Origin: Deltaproteobacteria bacterium
GTDB taxonomy: Bacteria > Myxococcota > JACRCW01
Assembly: GCA_016218805.1 (NCBI GenBank)
Contig: JACRCW010000136.1
Coordinates: forward strand, 1 to 64,000
Direction of reading: 5' to 3'
DNA: 64,000 bases
Shown here: one piece after another, positions 50,409 to 59,481 of the stretch
How the letters are laid out: every line of letters starts with the position of its first letter
How positions within the stretch are numbered: the first letter of the stretch is position 1
The notes under the pieces: model-generated
The model's database searches: none
Seen by the model: the letters and a program-made list of their open reading frames with translations, nothing else
Told to the model about the DNA's origin: nothing
Translations under genes and position numbers: made by a program

Positions 50409-51320
50409 CTATGCCCGGCGCAGCACCGTCCCCAGCACCACCAGGCCGGCGGCCACCACGCCCAGCAGCAACACCACCGCCAGGCTCACCCCCACGCCGG
50501 CGGCATCCATCCAGAAGGCGCGCATGTACGGCTGGCGGCACTCCGCGTAGCTGTTGCACCCGTTGGGGAGCTTGTCCCCGCGGGTCTCCGCCCGGTCCAC
50601 CGCCAGGATCATCCGCTGCGCCATGGCCAGGTCCACCGCAAACAGCACCACCCCCAGCCCCGCAACCAGCGCCCCCAGCAGGGATGCCGCCGCGCCAATG
50701 AACAGGACCGCGCTGCTGCCCCCGCCGACGATGGGGACCCCGCAGCACTCCACCACGCGCTCGGTGCGCGCCTTGCGGCGGGGTGCGCGGCTGGTCCCCT
50801 CTGCGCGGTCCGGGTCCGCGCGGCCACGCTTGCTGCCGGTTGCCGCGGGCGGGTGCGGGGCCTTGCGCGGCGCGGGCTCCGGCGCCGCCTCGTCCGACGA
50901 CGACGAGGGGGGCAGCGGGGCGGGCAGGGCGGCGGCGGGACCCTCCGGGACGGGAGGCGCCTCCGGGCCCCAGGTGAGCGGCTGGTCCGGGCTGGCGCGC
51001 GTGGCTGTGGCACCGGACAGGTCCCGCGCCTCCACGTAGAACGCAAACGGCCGCGCCTGCAGTACCGCCGGCACCGCGGCCACCAGCGTGTTCTCTTCCA
51101 GGCCGGCAACCAGTTCCACCGGTTCAAACGTCCCCCCGGCGCGCGCCAGGAACACGCGCCCGGACACCGGCCCGGAAGCGCCCGTGTGGCGCACCTCTAC
51201 GGTGGAGGCGGTGCCCGCTTCAGAGAGGGTCACGCGCGCGTCAGTGAGGGTGAAGCCGTCAGCGCGGGCAGCCGCGGGGACGAGCAGCACGGCCGCAACG
51301 GCCAGGGAGAACCTCATCAT
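50409..51320 (-). CDS. hypothetical exported membrane protein
   Basis: 303 residues from the double ATG at 51320. Signal peptide (1-20, ending ARADG). Residues 21-120 are beta-rich ('FTLTDARVTLSEAGTASTVEVRHTG', 'PFAFYVEARDLSGA'), like a small Ig/FN3-type domain. A Pro/Ser/Arg-rich linker leads to two membrane helices (about 210-235 and 270-295) with 'NGCNSYAECRQPYMRAF' between them. Unassigned. It precedes the redoxin gene by 34 bases. Confidence 0.68.
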   Translation of the reverse strand: MMRFSLAVAAVLLVPAAARADGFTLTDARVTLSEAGTASTVEVRHTGASGPVSGRVFLARAGGTFEPVELVAGLEENTLVAAVPAVLQARPFAFYVEARDLSGATATRASPDQPLTWGPEAPPVPEGPAAALPAPLPPSSSSDEAAPEPAPRKAPHPPAATGSKRGRADPDRAEGTSRAPRRKARTERVVECCGVPIVGGGSSAVLFIGAAASLLGALVAGLGVVLFAVDLAMAQRMILAVDRAETRGDKLPNGCNSYAECRQPYMRAFWMDAAGVGVSLAVVLLLGVVAAGLVVLGTVLRRA

Positions 51321-51390
51321 GGCGGGCGCACTGTACACGGTGCTGTCGACCTCCGGCACTGGGACGCCGGTGGTGGGCGGCCTATTGCCT

Positions 51391-52392
51391 TCAGCGCGTT
51401 CGTCGGCGCGTGCGGGCGCGGGCGCGCTCTTCCGGCTCGCGCGTGGGCTCCAAGGCCACGCCCATGGCGCGGTACTTGGCCCGCCGGTCCGCAATGCGCG
51501 TCTCCGCGTCCATGGACAGCAGCTGGTCCAGCTGGCGGTTGATCACGCGCTCCACGTTGGCCGCCGTCAGGCCCGGGTCGCGGTGGGCCCCGCCGCGGGC
51601 TTCGTCAATGACCTCGTCAATGATGCCCAGCTTCACCAGGTCCGGCGCCGTCAGCCGCATGGCCTCCGCCGCCTTGTCCGCATTGGCCGCGTCACGCCAC
51701 AGGATGGACGCGCAGCCCTCCGGCGTGATGACGGAATACGTGGTGTAGCGCAGCATGTTGATGCGGTCGGTCACGCCCAGGGCCAGCGCGCCGCCGCTGC
51801 CGCCCTCCCCAATGACGGTGGAGATGACCGGCACCCGCAGCTTCATCATCTCCTCCAGGTTCTCCGCAATGGCCTGGCTCTGCCCGCGCTCCTCCGCGCC
51901 AATGCCGGGATACGCGCCGGGCGTGTCAATGAACGTGATGATGGGGCGGTCAAACCGCTCCGCCAGCTTCATCAGGCGCAGCGCCTTGCGGTAGCCCTCC
52001 GGCCGCGGCATGCCGAAGTTCCGCCGCAGGTTCTCCTTGGTCCCGCGCCCCTTCTGCTGGCCAATGACCATCACGCGCACGTCGTCCAGCCGCGCAAAAC
52101 CGGCCACAATGGACTCGTCGTCCGCGAAGCGGCGGTCACCGTGGAATTCCTGGAAATCGGTGAAGATGCGGCTGATGTAATCCAGGCTGTAGGGACGCCG
52201 CGGGTGGCGGGACAGCTGCACCATCTGCCAGCGCGTCAGCCGGCTGAAGATGTGGTCCCGCAGCGCCTCCGCCTTGTCCTCCAGGGCGCGGATCTGGTTC
52301 TCCAGGCGGGGGCCGCCCATCCGCCGCAACTCGGCAATGCGGTGGTCCAACTCGGCAACGGGCTTTTCAAAGGGGAGGGTTGCAAGTGCCAT
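51391..52392 (-). CDS. accA: acetyl-CoA carboxylase carboxyltransferase subunit alpha
   Basis: 333 residues from the ATG at 52392. N-terminal helical region 'FEKPVAELDHRIAELRRM' and the crotonase-fold core with 'RPYSLDYISRIFTDFQEFHGDRRFADDESIVAGFARLDD', 'VMVIGQQKGRGTKENLRRNFGMPRPEGYRKALRLMKLAERF' and 'TPGAYPGIGAEERGQSQAIAENL' are typical AccA. The C-terminus has an extra Arg-rich tail (RARARTRRRTR). It supplies the malonyl-CoA-forming carboxyl transfer in fatty acid synthesis. AccD is not in the window. The FHA gene ends 16 bases upstream on the same strand. Confidence 0.96.
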   Translation of the reverse strand: MALATLPFEKPVAELDHRIAELRRMGGPRLENQIRALEDKAEALRDHIFSRLTRWQMVQLSRHPRRPYSLDYISRIFTDFQEFHGDRRFADDESIVAGFARLDDVRVMVIGQQKGRGTKENLRRNFGMPRPEGYRKALRLMKLAERFDRPIITFIDTPGAYPGIGAEERGQSQAIAENLEEMMKLRVPVISTVIGEGGSGGALALGVTDRINMLRYTTYSVITPEGCASILWRDAANADKAAEAMRLTAPDLVKLGIIDEVIDEARGGAHRDPGLTAANVERVINRQLDQLLSMDAETRIADRRAKYRAMGVALEPTREPEERARARTRRRTR

Positions 52393-52408
52393 GGTGAGTG
52401 GAACGGGC

Positions 52409-53545
52409 TCAGCGCTGGTCCACGCGCAGCATCTGGTTGCCCACGAGAATGAAGTCGTCCTGGGCCAGCGGGCGTTCGCCGCGGACGCGCAGGTAGGTGC
52501 CGTTGGAGGAGCCCAGGTCCCGCACAAACGCGCGGCCGGACTTGAACAGCACCACGCAGTGCTGCGCGGAGACAAACCCGTCCGCCGGGTAGGTGATCTC
52601 GCCCACCTCACGGCCCAGCTTGGTCTCCGGGGCGCGCATCAGGCGGACCTCGCCCTGGCGCCCGTCATCCAGCAGCTGCACCAGCCGGCCCCACGGCGCC
52701 GGCTCCGCGGGCGAACCCCACGTCTTGCTGTCATCATCCGGGGCGCGCGCCTGCGCCTCGCGCGGCAGCGCATCCGCCAGCTCAAAGCGCAGCAGCTGGC
52801 GCCCCATCCGCAGAACGTCACCCGCGGCCAGCTCCACTTCGCCACGCAGGCGCACAAAGACGCCGTTCACGCTGCCCGTGTCCACCACGGACAGCCGGCT
52901 GCCCTGGAAGCGGAACGTGCAGTGCGTGGGCGAAACGTACGGGTCCTCCAGCAGGATGATGCCGTTGAGGCGCCCGCACACCGTGTCCACGCCGGGCTTG
53001 AGGTTGAACGACATTCCCTCCTTGCCCGCGGGGTCAATGCAGATGAGCTTTGCCTTGGGCTGCATGATCTGCTGCACGTCCGCGGCGTGCAGGAACATGG
53101 TCTGCTTGGCCACCGCGGCCGCCTGGGATTGCGGGTTGGGCATGGGGGCGTTGGTGTCCAGGCGGGCGCCGCATTCGCCGCAGAACTTCATGGCCGCGGG
53201 AACCGGGTTCTTGCAGATGGGACACGGCTGGCTGCCAGCGGGCGCTGCGGCGGCGGGGGCCGGGGCCGCCGCGGGAGGCGACCACGGGGCCGCCGCCACC
53301 GCCTGCGCCGTCCGGGCAGGGGCCGCCGGTGCGGGCGCGGGCGCTGGGGCAACCACCGGAGCGGGCTGGGGAGCCACGGCGGCGGGCGCCACCACCGGGG
53401 GCGCTGCAAACGCCACGGCGGGCGTGGCCACAGGCGCGGCGACGGGGGCGGCAGCCGGAGCGGCGCGCGGAAGCTCGGTGCCGCAGTCCAGGCAGAAGTT
53501 GAAGTGACCGGCGTTGTCTCGACCGCAGTTGGGGCAGATGACCAT
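52409..53545 (-). CDS. double zinc-ribbon, double FHA-domain protein
   Basis: 378 residues from the ATG at 53545. Zinc ribbon 1 at the N-terminus: CPNCGRDNAGHFNFCLDCG. A Pro/Ala-rich linker, then ribbon 2: CPICKNPVPAAMKFCGECG. Two FHA domains follow: 'VCGRLNGIILLEDPYVSPTHCTF...DTGSVNGVFVR' (about 188-245) and 'KLGREVGEITYPADGFVSAQHCVVL...DLGSSNGTYLRV' (about 312-368). FHA domains bind phosphothreonine, so it is a likely target or adaptor for the Ser/Thr kinases encoded nearby. It is divergent from livK across 201 bases in which I see no clear gene. Confidence 0.9.
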   Translation of the reverse strand: MVICPNCGRDNAGHFNFCLDCGTELPRAAPAAAPVAAPVATPAVAFAAPPVVAPAAVAPQPAPVVAPAPAPAPAAPARTAQAVAAAPWSPPAAAPAPAAAAPAGSQPCPICKNPVPAAMKFCGECGARLDTNAPMPNPQSQAAAVAKQTMFLHAADVQQIMQPKAKLICIDPAGKEGMSFNLKPGVDTVCGRLNGIILLEDPYVSPTHCTFRFQGSRLSVVDTGSVNGVFVRLRGEVELAAGDVLRMGRQLLRFELADALPREAQARAPDDDSKTWGSPAEPAPWGRLVQLLDDGRQGEVRLMRAPETKLGREVGEITYPADGFVSAQHCVVLFKSGRAFVRDLGSSNGTYLRVRGERPLAQDDFILVGNQMLRVDQR

Positions 53546-53746
53546 GGGTCGCGCCCTCCGGGATGCGCGGGTGGGGCGCGGGGCGTAGCCCGCGTGCTGG
53601 CGCGGCGTCAAACCCGGCAGCCGTCGAGGAAATGCGGCACCGCGCGCGCGGACGTCCGTGGGCTTGCCAATGCGCGCGCCTGTGCAGCAGGGTGCGCGGC
53701 CCACGCTCCATGGGCTTGGGCGTGGCCAACCGGAGGAGTCCCAACC

Positions 53747-54937
53747 ATGCGAGCGTTGAAGGTGGCGGGCCTGCTGGCCCTGGGCGTGATGGCGGGTTGT
53801 GTGGAGAAGAAGAAGGACGGCGGCGGCACCACGCCACCCGCCCCGGCCCCGGCCTCTGCGGCGGCGCCCGCGCCGGCAGAGGAGACCGTGCTCTTTGGCG
53901 TGTACGGCTCCATGACCGGCGCCGAGGCCACCTTTGGCATCTCCACCAAGCAGGGGATTGACCTGGCCGTGCAGGAACTCAACGCGGGCGGCGGGGTGCT
54001 GGGCAAGAAGGTCAAGACCATCGTCTATGACGACCAGGGCAAGCCGGAAGAGGCGGTCACCACGGTGACCAAGCTGGTGACGCAGGACAAGGTCCACGTC
54101 GTGCTGGGCGAAGTCGCCTCCAGCCGGTCGCTCGCGGCGGCGCCCATCTGCCAGAACAACAAGGTCCCGATGATCAGCCCGTCCTCCACCAATCCGCGGG
54201 TGACCGAGACGGGCGACTACATCTTCCGCGTGTGCTTCATTGACCCGTTCCAGGGCACGGTGATGGCGGAGTTTGCCGCGGCGCACCTCAAGGTGAAGAA
54301 CGTGGCCATCTTCCGTGACAAGGGCAGTGACTACTCCATGGGCCTGGCGGACTACTTCCAGAAGGCGTTTGAGGTGCGCGGCGGGAAGATCGTGGCGGAT
54401 GAGAGCTATTCGGCGAATGACCAGGATTTCAAGTCCCAGCTGACGGCGATGAAGGGCAAGAAGCCGGAGGCCATCTTTGTTCCCGGCTATTACACGCAGG
54501 TGGCGACGATCATCCGCCAGGCGCGCGAACTGAAGATGGAGATGCCATTCCTGGGCGGTGACGGGTGGGAGTCCAGCAAGTTGTTTGAAATTGGCGGCAA
54601 GGCGCTGGACGGCTGCTACTTCTCCAACCACACCAGCAATGACGACCCGCGGCCGGAGTTGCAGGCGTTCATCAAGAAGTACACCGAGCAGTTCAAGGAG
54701 CCGCCGGACAGCCTGGCGGTGTTGGGGTACGACTCGGCGATGCTGGCGGCGGACGCCATCAGGCGCGCGGGCAAGCTGGACCGCACGGCCATGCGCGACG
54801 AGCTGGCCAAGACCAAGGGCTACAAGGGTGTCAGCGGCACGGTGAACATTGACGAGCAGCGCAACGCGACCAAGCCGGCGGTGGTGCTGAAGATCCAGGA
54901 CGGCAAGGCCAGCTTTGTCACGTCCATTGCGCCCTGA
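53747..54937 (+). CDS. livK: branched-chain amino acid ABC transporter substrate-binding lipoprotein
   Basis: 396 residues from the ATG at 53747 (CGGAGGAG 10 bases before). Lipobox LGVMAGC and a Lys/Ala/Pro spacer precede a LivK-type periplasmic binding fold: 'VLFGVYGSMTGAEATFGISTKQGIDLAVQELNAGGGVLGKKVKTIVYDDQG', 'VLGEVASSRSLAAAPICQNNKVPMISPSSTNP', 'PLGGDGW'-like 'FLGGDGWESSKLFEIGG'. It is probably the receptor for the LivHMGF transporter, though it is encoded 12-18 kb away on the other strand. Ligand may be Leu/Ile/Val or another amino acid. Confidence 0.93.
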   Translation: MRALKVAGLLALGVMAGCVEKKKDGGGTTPPAPAPASAAAPAPAEETVLFGVYGSMTGAEATFGISTKQGIDLAVQELNAGGGVLGKKVKTIVYDDQGKPEEAVTTVTKLVTQDKVHVVLGEVASSRSLAAAPICQNNKVPMISPSSTNPRVTETGDYIFRVCFIDPFQGTVMAEFAAAHLKVKNVAIFRDKGSDYSMGLADYFQKAFEVRGGKIVADESYSANDQDFKSQLTAMKGKKPEAIFVPGYYTQVATIIRQARELKMEMPFLGGDGWESSKLFEIGGKALDGCYFSNHTSNDDPRPELQAFIKKYTEQFKEPPDSLAVLGYDSAMLAADAIRRAGKLDRTAMRDELAKTKGYKGVSGTVNIDEQRNATKPAVVLKIQDGKASFVTSIAP

Positions 54938-54942
54938 CACGC

Positions 54943-54970
54943 CTCCACCCGGGCGCCAGCCCGGGGGGAG
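54943..54970. terminator. bidirectional terminator-like hairpin between livK and rnz
   Basis: CTCCaCCCGGGC-GCCA-GCCCGGGgGGAG forms a long GC stem with a GCCA loop between the convergent ends of livK (54937) and rnz (55001). A second smaller hairpin, GGCGAC-GCCA-GTCGCC, follows at 54974-54989. There is no U-tract, so efficient intrinsic termination is not certain. Confidence 0.6.
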
Positions 54971-55000
54971 GTCGGCGACGCCAGTCGCCGGGTGGGGGGA

Positions 55001-55924
55001 TCAACGGCCTCCCCGCCTTCTCTTGGGCACTTCCACGGTATCCAGGTCCATGAGCGCCACCACATCCGGGTGCACCGCGCGCGCCTCTTCCAAGAGCGGC
55101 GTGACGTCGTCATAGCGCTGCGAGAAATGCGTGAGCGCCAGGCGCCGCGCACCGGCCTCAACCGCCATGCGCGCGGCCTGGGCGGCGGTGCAGTGGGCGT
55201 ACTGGCGCGCTTCGTCCTCGTGCGCGGTGGCAAACGTGCTTTCCATGACCGCCAGGTCCGCGCCGCGCGCCAATTCCACGGCATTGCGGCACGGGCGGGT
55301 ATCCATGACAAACGCAAACGCCTGACCCGGCCGCGGGTGGGACACGTCTTCACGCCGCACGGTGGTCCCGTTCACCCGCAGCGTCCCGTCCCGCTCGAGG
55401 TCGGCCACGCGGGGTCCGCGCACGCCGGCCTGCTCCAGCAGCGCCGCATCAAAGCTGACGCCGTCATGTTCCTGCAGGCGGTAGCCAAAGCAGTCCACGC
55501 GGTGCTCCAGCCGCCGGGTGGTCAGCGTGAATCCCTCCGTCCGCAGCAGCACGCCCTCCCGCTCCACCGGGTGCGGGTGGATGACCGCATTCTCCGCAAA
55601 GATGGACGCAAAACGCAGCTTTTCAAAGAACCGCTGGCCGCTGCCCGGGTAATACACGTGAATGGGATGGGCGGCGCGGTCCAGGTTGAGCCGCTGCACC
55701 ACGCCGGCCAGGCCCAGGCAGTGGTCGCCGTGGAAGTGCGTGATGCAGATGTGCGTGATGGCGGAGGCGTTGAGGTTGGCAAAGGCCAGCTGGCGCTGGG
55801 TTCCTTCGCCGGGGTCAAACAGGATCCCCACGTCATCCCAGCGCAGGAACGCGCCGTGGTGGTTGCGCTTCTTGGTGGGCGCCTGGCTCTGCGTCCCCAG
55901 CGCAATGAACTCCCGCTTGCTCAT
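55001..55924 (-). CDS. rnz: ribonuclease Z
   Basis: 307 residues. 'FIALGTQSQAPTKKRNHHGAFLRWDDVGILFDPGEGTQRQL' and the metal motif 'THFHGDHCLGLAG' are RNase Z of the ElaC type; later 'VMDTRPCRNAVELARGADLAVMESTF' and 'LTHFSQRYDD' add the remaining ligands. It cuts the 3' trailer from tRNA precursors. The tRNA in this window already encodes CCA. The GNAT gene upstream overlaps its start by 4 bases (ATGA). Confidence 0.94.
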   Translation of the reverse strand: MSKREFIALGTQSQAPTKKRNHHGAFLRWDDVGILFDPGEGTQRQLAFANLNASAITHICITHFHGDHCLGLAGVVQRLNLDRAAHPIHVYYPGSGQRFFEKLRFASIFAENAVIHPHPVEREGVLLRTEGFTLTTRRLEHRVDCFGYRLQEHDGVSFDAALLEQAGVRGPRVADLERDGTLRVNGTTVRREDVSHPRPGQAFAFVMDTRPCRNAVELARGADLAVMESTFATAHEDEARQYAHCTAAQAARMAVEAGARRLALTHFSQRYDDVTPLLEEARAVHPDVVALMDLDTVEVPKRRRGGR

Positions 55925-56430
55925 CCCGCCTCCGGGCGCCGCTTCACAAACAGCACTTCGCCATGCTGCGGGACAATCATCCCCGCCACCTCACCCACAC
56001 GCGCGTAACCCAGCCGCGTGTAGAACGCCTGCCCGCGCGGGTTGAAACTGGAGCAGAACAGGAACAGCAGCGGCACGTGGCGGAACACCAGTTCCTCAAC
56101 GTGGCGGACCATGGCTTCACCCACCTTCTGGCCGCGCGCTTCCGGCGCCACCGCCACGGTTCGGATGTACGCGGAATAGCCTATGAACCCGCGCGGCTCA
56201 TACCGCACAAACCCCAGCAACCGCCCGCCCGGTTCCTCCTCCGCCACAATGCCGGGGATGGGGTGCTCCATGAGCGAGCGCAGCGCGTGCTCCTCGGTGA
56301 CCCCCAGGGTGACCCACGGGTCGCTCCCGGCCATCAGGGTGGCGACGTCCCCGTAGTGGTGGGGCGCCAGCGGCCGGAGGTGGAAGGCGGGGGTGGGCGG
56401 CATGATTCGCGACGGGGTGGGGGACGGCAT
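55921..56430 (-). CDS. GNAT-family N-acetyltransferase
   Basis: 169 residues from the ATG at 56430 (a second ATG at 56403 is possible). 'YIRTVAVAPEARGQKVGEAMVRHVEELVF' contains the acetyl-CoA-binding R/Q-x-x-G-x-G/A region, and 'SSFNPRGQAFYTRLGYARVGEV' the C-terminal motif. Substrate unknown. It precedes and overlaps rnz. Its start lies 49 bases from the divergent kinase gene. Confidence 0.87.
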   Translation of the reverse strand: MPSPTPSRIMPPTPAFHLRPLAPHHYGDVATLMAGSDPWVTLGVTEEHALRSLMEHPIPGIVAEEEPGGRLLGFVRYEPRGFIGYSAYIRTVAVAPEARGQKVGEAMVRHVEELVFRHVPLLFLFCSSFNPRGQAFYTRLGYARVGEVAGMIVPQHGEVLFVKRRPEAG

Positions 56431-56478
56431 GCTACCGCTACGGGCGGGTGACCGTTAGCACCCGGGGCAAATCGGGCC

Positions 56479-58350
56479 GTGACCAAGTTCACCCCAACCG
56501 CCGCCGCGGGCGCGCTGCTCGGCGGCCGATATCGCGTAGAAACCGAGCTGGGGCGCGGTGGCATGGGCGTGGTCTACGCGTGCCTGGATGAGCCGCTGGG
56601 CCGCAAGGTGGCAGTCAAGACGCTGTCCGTGGGCCTGCTGGGCCGGGACCGTGAAGCGCGCATGCGGCGCTTCCAGCGCGAGGTGCAGGCGCTGGTGCAG
56701 CTGGACCACGGCGGCATCCTGCACATCTACGACGCGGGCGAGGCGGACGACCCCTCCGTGGGATGGGTGCTGTACTACGCCATGGAGCTCATTGAGGGTG
56801 AGACGCTGTCTGAGCGCCTCATCCGCGGCGGCGCCATGGAGCGCGGCCAGGCGTGCGCCGTGGTGCTCAAGTGCGCCGAAGCGCTGGGCACCGCGCACAA
56901 CCGCGGCATCGTCCACCGGGACGTGAAGCCGGCCAACATCTTCCTGGCCGAGGGCGGCCGCGTCGTCGTGGCGGACTTTGGGGTGTGCAAGATTGAGGGC
57001 GGCACGGAGATCACGCGCAAGGACCAGATGGTGGGCACACCGTCCTACCTGGCGCCCGAACAGATCCTGGGGCTGCCGGTGGATCCGCGCACGGACGTGT
57101 TTGCGCTGGGCGCGCTGTTGTACGTGCTCATCACCAACAGCGCGCTGCGCCCGCAACTGGACCGCGCGGGCCTGTCCCGCCTGGCCGCCACCGACGACGC
57201 CGCCAACCGCGCACGCGCCATCAAGGGCGCGCCGGATGGCTTGCCGCAGATCATTGCGCGGGCGCTCGCGCGGGATCCCAAGGACCGCTACCCCAGCGGC
57301 ACGGAGCTGGCTGAGGCGTTGGAGGCGTTTGCCACGCGCGTACCGCAGCCCTTTGAGGACGCGGCGGCATCCGCGGCGGCGGACGTCCCGCGCGCGGCGC
57401 TGGGCGGCGGGACCATGTCCGCGTTCACCAGCCAGCGGGAGTCCAGCACGCCCGGCGCCGGCGCCCCCGCCCGCCTGCCCGTGGACGCGGACCCGGACAC
57501 CCTGGCTGAGGGCGGCCTGCCGCCCTCACTGTCTGAAACGTCCAACCCCGTGGAAACCGCCGGCTACGCCCCGGAGGATGACGACGACCACGAGGTGACC
57601 GACCCGGTGCGCGCCGCGCCGCCCATGGAGGAGGCGGAGCAGACGGACCGCCGCGCGCAGGCGCCTGAACCGGTGCGGCCTGCCATGCAGACTTCGGGTC
57701 CGGGCGTGCGGGTGTCCACGTCACACGGGGTGCTGAAAGCGGAGGTCAACCGCGCTTCCAGCGTGCAGGCGGCGCCCGTGCAGGAGCGCGTGCGGACGCC
57801 GTCCACGCCCGCCGCGCCGGTGGCGTCCCCTGCGCCGGACCTGGAGAAGACAGACCGCACGCGTGAGCGCCGCCGGCCTCCAGCGCTGTTGATGCGTGCG
57901 CTGGCGGCCCCGCCCTGGATGCTGATGGCGGGCGCGTTTGCGGCGGTGTTCCTGGTGGGGGGACTGGTGGCGCTGCTGACCCGGACGGCTCCCGCGGCGC
58001 CCCCGGTGGCCGCGGTGGCGCCGGTGGAGCCGGCTGCCGCACCCGCGGCGCCCGCGGAACCGGTGCCGGCGGTATGCCTGCGCAAGGCGGAGGGCACCCC
58101 CAACTACCGCGAAGTGCAGGCCCTGGTGGAGCGGGCCGGCGCGCTGGACAAGAAGGAGCCCCGCAAGGCGCAGCCGTTGTGGGAGAAGGCGCTGGCCATG
58201 GACCCGCAGGACTGGCAGGCGCACCGCGGCCTGGCGCGCACGCTCAAGAAGACCGGTCACGCGGACAAGGCGCGCGTCCACCTGCTGTGCGTCGTCGCCA
58301 TCCGGCCCGGCACGGCGGAAGCGGATGAAGCGCAGGCTGAGCTGCGCTGA
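56479..58350 (+). CDS. Ser/Thr protein kinase with membrane helix and C-terminal TPR-like domain
   Basis: 623 residues from GTG at 56479. Kinase domain about 18-290: 'LGRGGMGVVYACLDEPLGRKVAVKTL', 'GIVHRDVKPANIFL', 'VVADFGVCKIEGGTEITRKDQMVGTPSYLAPEQI'. A long Ala/Pro/Glu-rich linker (295-465) leads to one membrane helix (PWMLMAGAFAAVFLVGGLVALL) and a short outside domain with TPR-like repeats ('VQALVERAGALDKKEPRKAQPLWEKALAMDPQDWQAHRGLARTL'). A eukaryotic-like receptor kinase of myxobacterial type. It shares its upstream region with the divergent GNAT-rnz unit. Confidence 0.93.
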   Translation: MTKFTPTAAAGALLGGRYRVETELGRGGMGVVYACLDEPLGRKVAVKTLSVGLLGRDREARMRRFQREVQALVQLDHGGILHIYDAGEADDPSVGWVLYYAMELIEGETLSERLIRGGAMERGQACAVVLKCAEALGTAHNRGIVHRDVKPANIFLAEGGRVVVADFGVCKIEGGTEITRKDQMVGTPSYLAPEQILGLPVDPRTDVFALGALLYVLITNSALRPQLDRAGLSRLAATDDAANRARAIKGAPDGLPQIIARALARDPKDRYPSGTELAEALEAFATRVPQPFEDAAASAAADVPRAALGGGTMSAFTSQRESSTPGAGAPARLPVDADPDTLAEGGLPPSLSETSNPVETAGYAPEDDDDHEVTDPVRAAPPMEEAEQTDRRAQAPEPVRPAMQTSGPGVRVSTSHGVLKAEVNRASSVQAAPVQERVRTPSTPAAPVASPAPDLEKTDRTRERRRPPALLMRALAAPPWMLMAGAFAAVFLVGGLVALLTRTAPAAPPVAAVAPVEPAAAPAAPAEPVPAVCLRKAEGTPNYREVQALVERAGALDKKEPRKAQPLWEKALAMDPQDWQAHRGLARTLKKTGHADKARVHLLCVVAIRPGTAEADEAQAELR

Positions 58351-58397
58351 GCCTGTTGGTGAACCCCTCACACGCCCAACGGCGATTTCGCGGCCTC

Positions 58398-59417
58398 ATG
58401 CCTGAAAACCCTCACGACGCGCTGTTTCGCCAGACGTTCTCGGTACCGGAGCAGGCGGCGGGCTTGTTCCGCTCCGTGTTGCCGCCTGCGGTTGTGCAAC
58501 GGCTGGACCTTGCCACCCTGACGGCGCTGCAGGACAGCTTTGTGGACGCCGCGCTGAAGGACCGCGAGACTGACCTGTTGTTCTCGGTCGCGCTCGCGGG
58601 CCGGCCTGCGCTCATCTACCTGTTGCTGGAGCACCAGAGCACCGTGGACGCGCGCATGCCGTTCCGGTTGCTGCGGTACATGGTGCTGGCCTGGGAGGCG
58701 TTCCTGGCGCGCGAGCCCAAGGCGACGCGGCTGCCCGCCATCATCCCCGTGGTGGTTCACCACAGCCGCGCCGGATGGACGGCGCCGCGGTCGCTGCAGG
58801 GGCTGCTGGATGTGGACGCCGCGACGTTGGCGGCCGTGGGGGAGCACGTGGTGCGCTTCACCATGGTGCTGGATGACCTCGGGGCGGTGGATGACGCGGC
58901 ATTGCAGTCTCGCGCGTTGGCGGCGTTGGGGCGGCTGGTGTTGCTGTGTCTCAAGCACGCGCGGGATGCTCAGGACCTGGGCCAGCATCTGGTGCGGTGG
59001 GCGGCCCTGGTGCATCAGGTGCTCGCCACCCCACATGGTCAGGCGGCCCTTGTCAGCGTGCTGCGCTATGCTCTGGCGGTGAACAATCAGACGTCTGCCC
59101 AGGAGCTGCGGAGACGCGTGGCGGAGTTGGGCCCAAAAGCGGAGGCATCCATGGTCACGGCGGCCGACCTGTTGCGGCAGGAAGGAAGGAAACAGGGGTT
59201 GGAGCAGGGGTTGGAGCAGGGGCGGCGCGCCGTGTTGCGGGAGCTGCTGGCGGACCGGTTTGGTGAGCTGCCTGCCAAGGCGGAGCGTCACCTCCAATCC
59301 GCCGACGAAGCCGAGTTGAGAGCGATGGCCCACCGCGTGCTCACCGCCGCGTCCCTGGCGGAGGTTCTGCAGGGTCGGTCCGGCGCGCCGGGCAAGGGAA
59401 GGCGGCGTCGCCTGTAG
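58398..59417 (+). CDS. Rpn/YhgA-like PD-(D/E)XK nuclease
   Basis: 339 residues from the ATG at 58398; a GTG at 58359 is an alternative. It starts 'MPENPHDALFRQTFSVPEQAAGLFRSVLP' (the HDxxF of the Rpn family), followed by 'ETDLLFSVALAGRPALIYLLLEHQSTVD' with the catalytic Asp, Glu and Gln of the PD-(D/E)XK core. The C-terminus has the 'RQEGRKQGLEQGLEQGRRAVLRELLADRFG' repeats common in this family. Rpn proteins are recombination-promoting DNases that spread as selfish or defence-linked genes. No partner gene is apparent. Confidence 0.88.
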   Translation: MPENPHDALFRQTFSVPEQAAGLFRSVLPPAVVQRLDLATLTALQDSFVDAALKDRETDLLFSVALAGRPALIYLLLEHQSTVDARMPFRLLRYMVLAWEAFLAREPKATRLPAIIPVVVHHSRAGWTAPRSLQGLLDVDAATLAAVGEHVVRFTMVLDDLGAVDDAALQSRALAALGRLVLLCLKHARDAQDLGQHLVRWAALVHQVLATPHGQAALVSVLRYALAVNNQTSAQELRRRVAELGPKAEASMVTAADLLRQEGRKQGLEQGLEQGRRAVLRELLADRFGELPAKAERHLQSADEAELRAMAHRVLTAASLAEVLQGRSGAPGKGRRRRL

Positions 59418-59481
59418 CACCGGCCGGCTTGACGGGTGGCGATGCGCCACCGTAACGCTCGGCGCATCACCGGAGTTGCCC

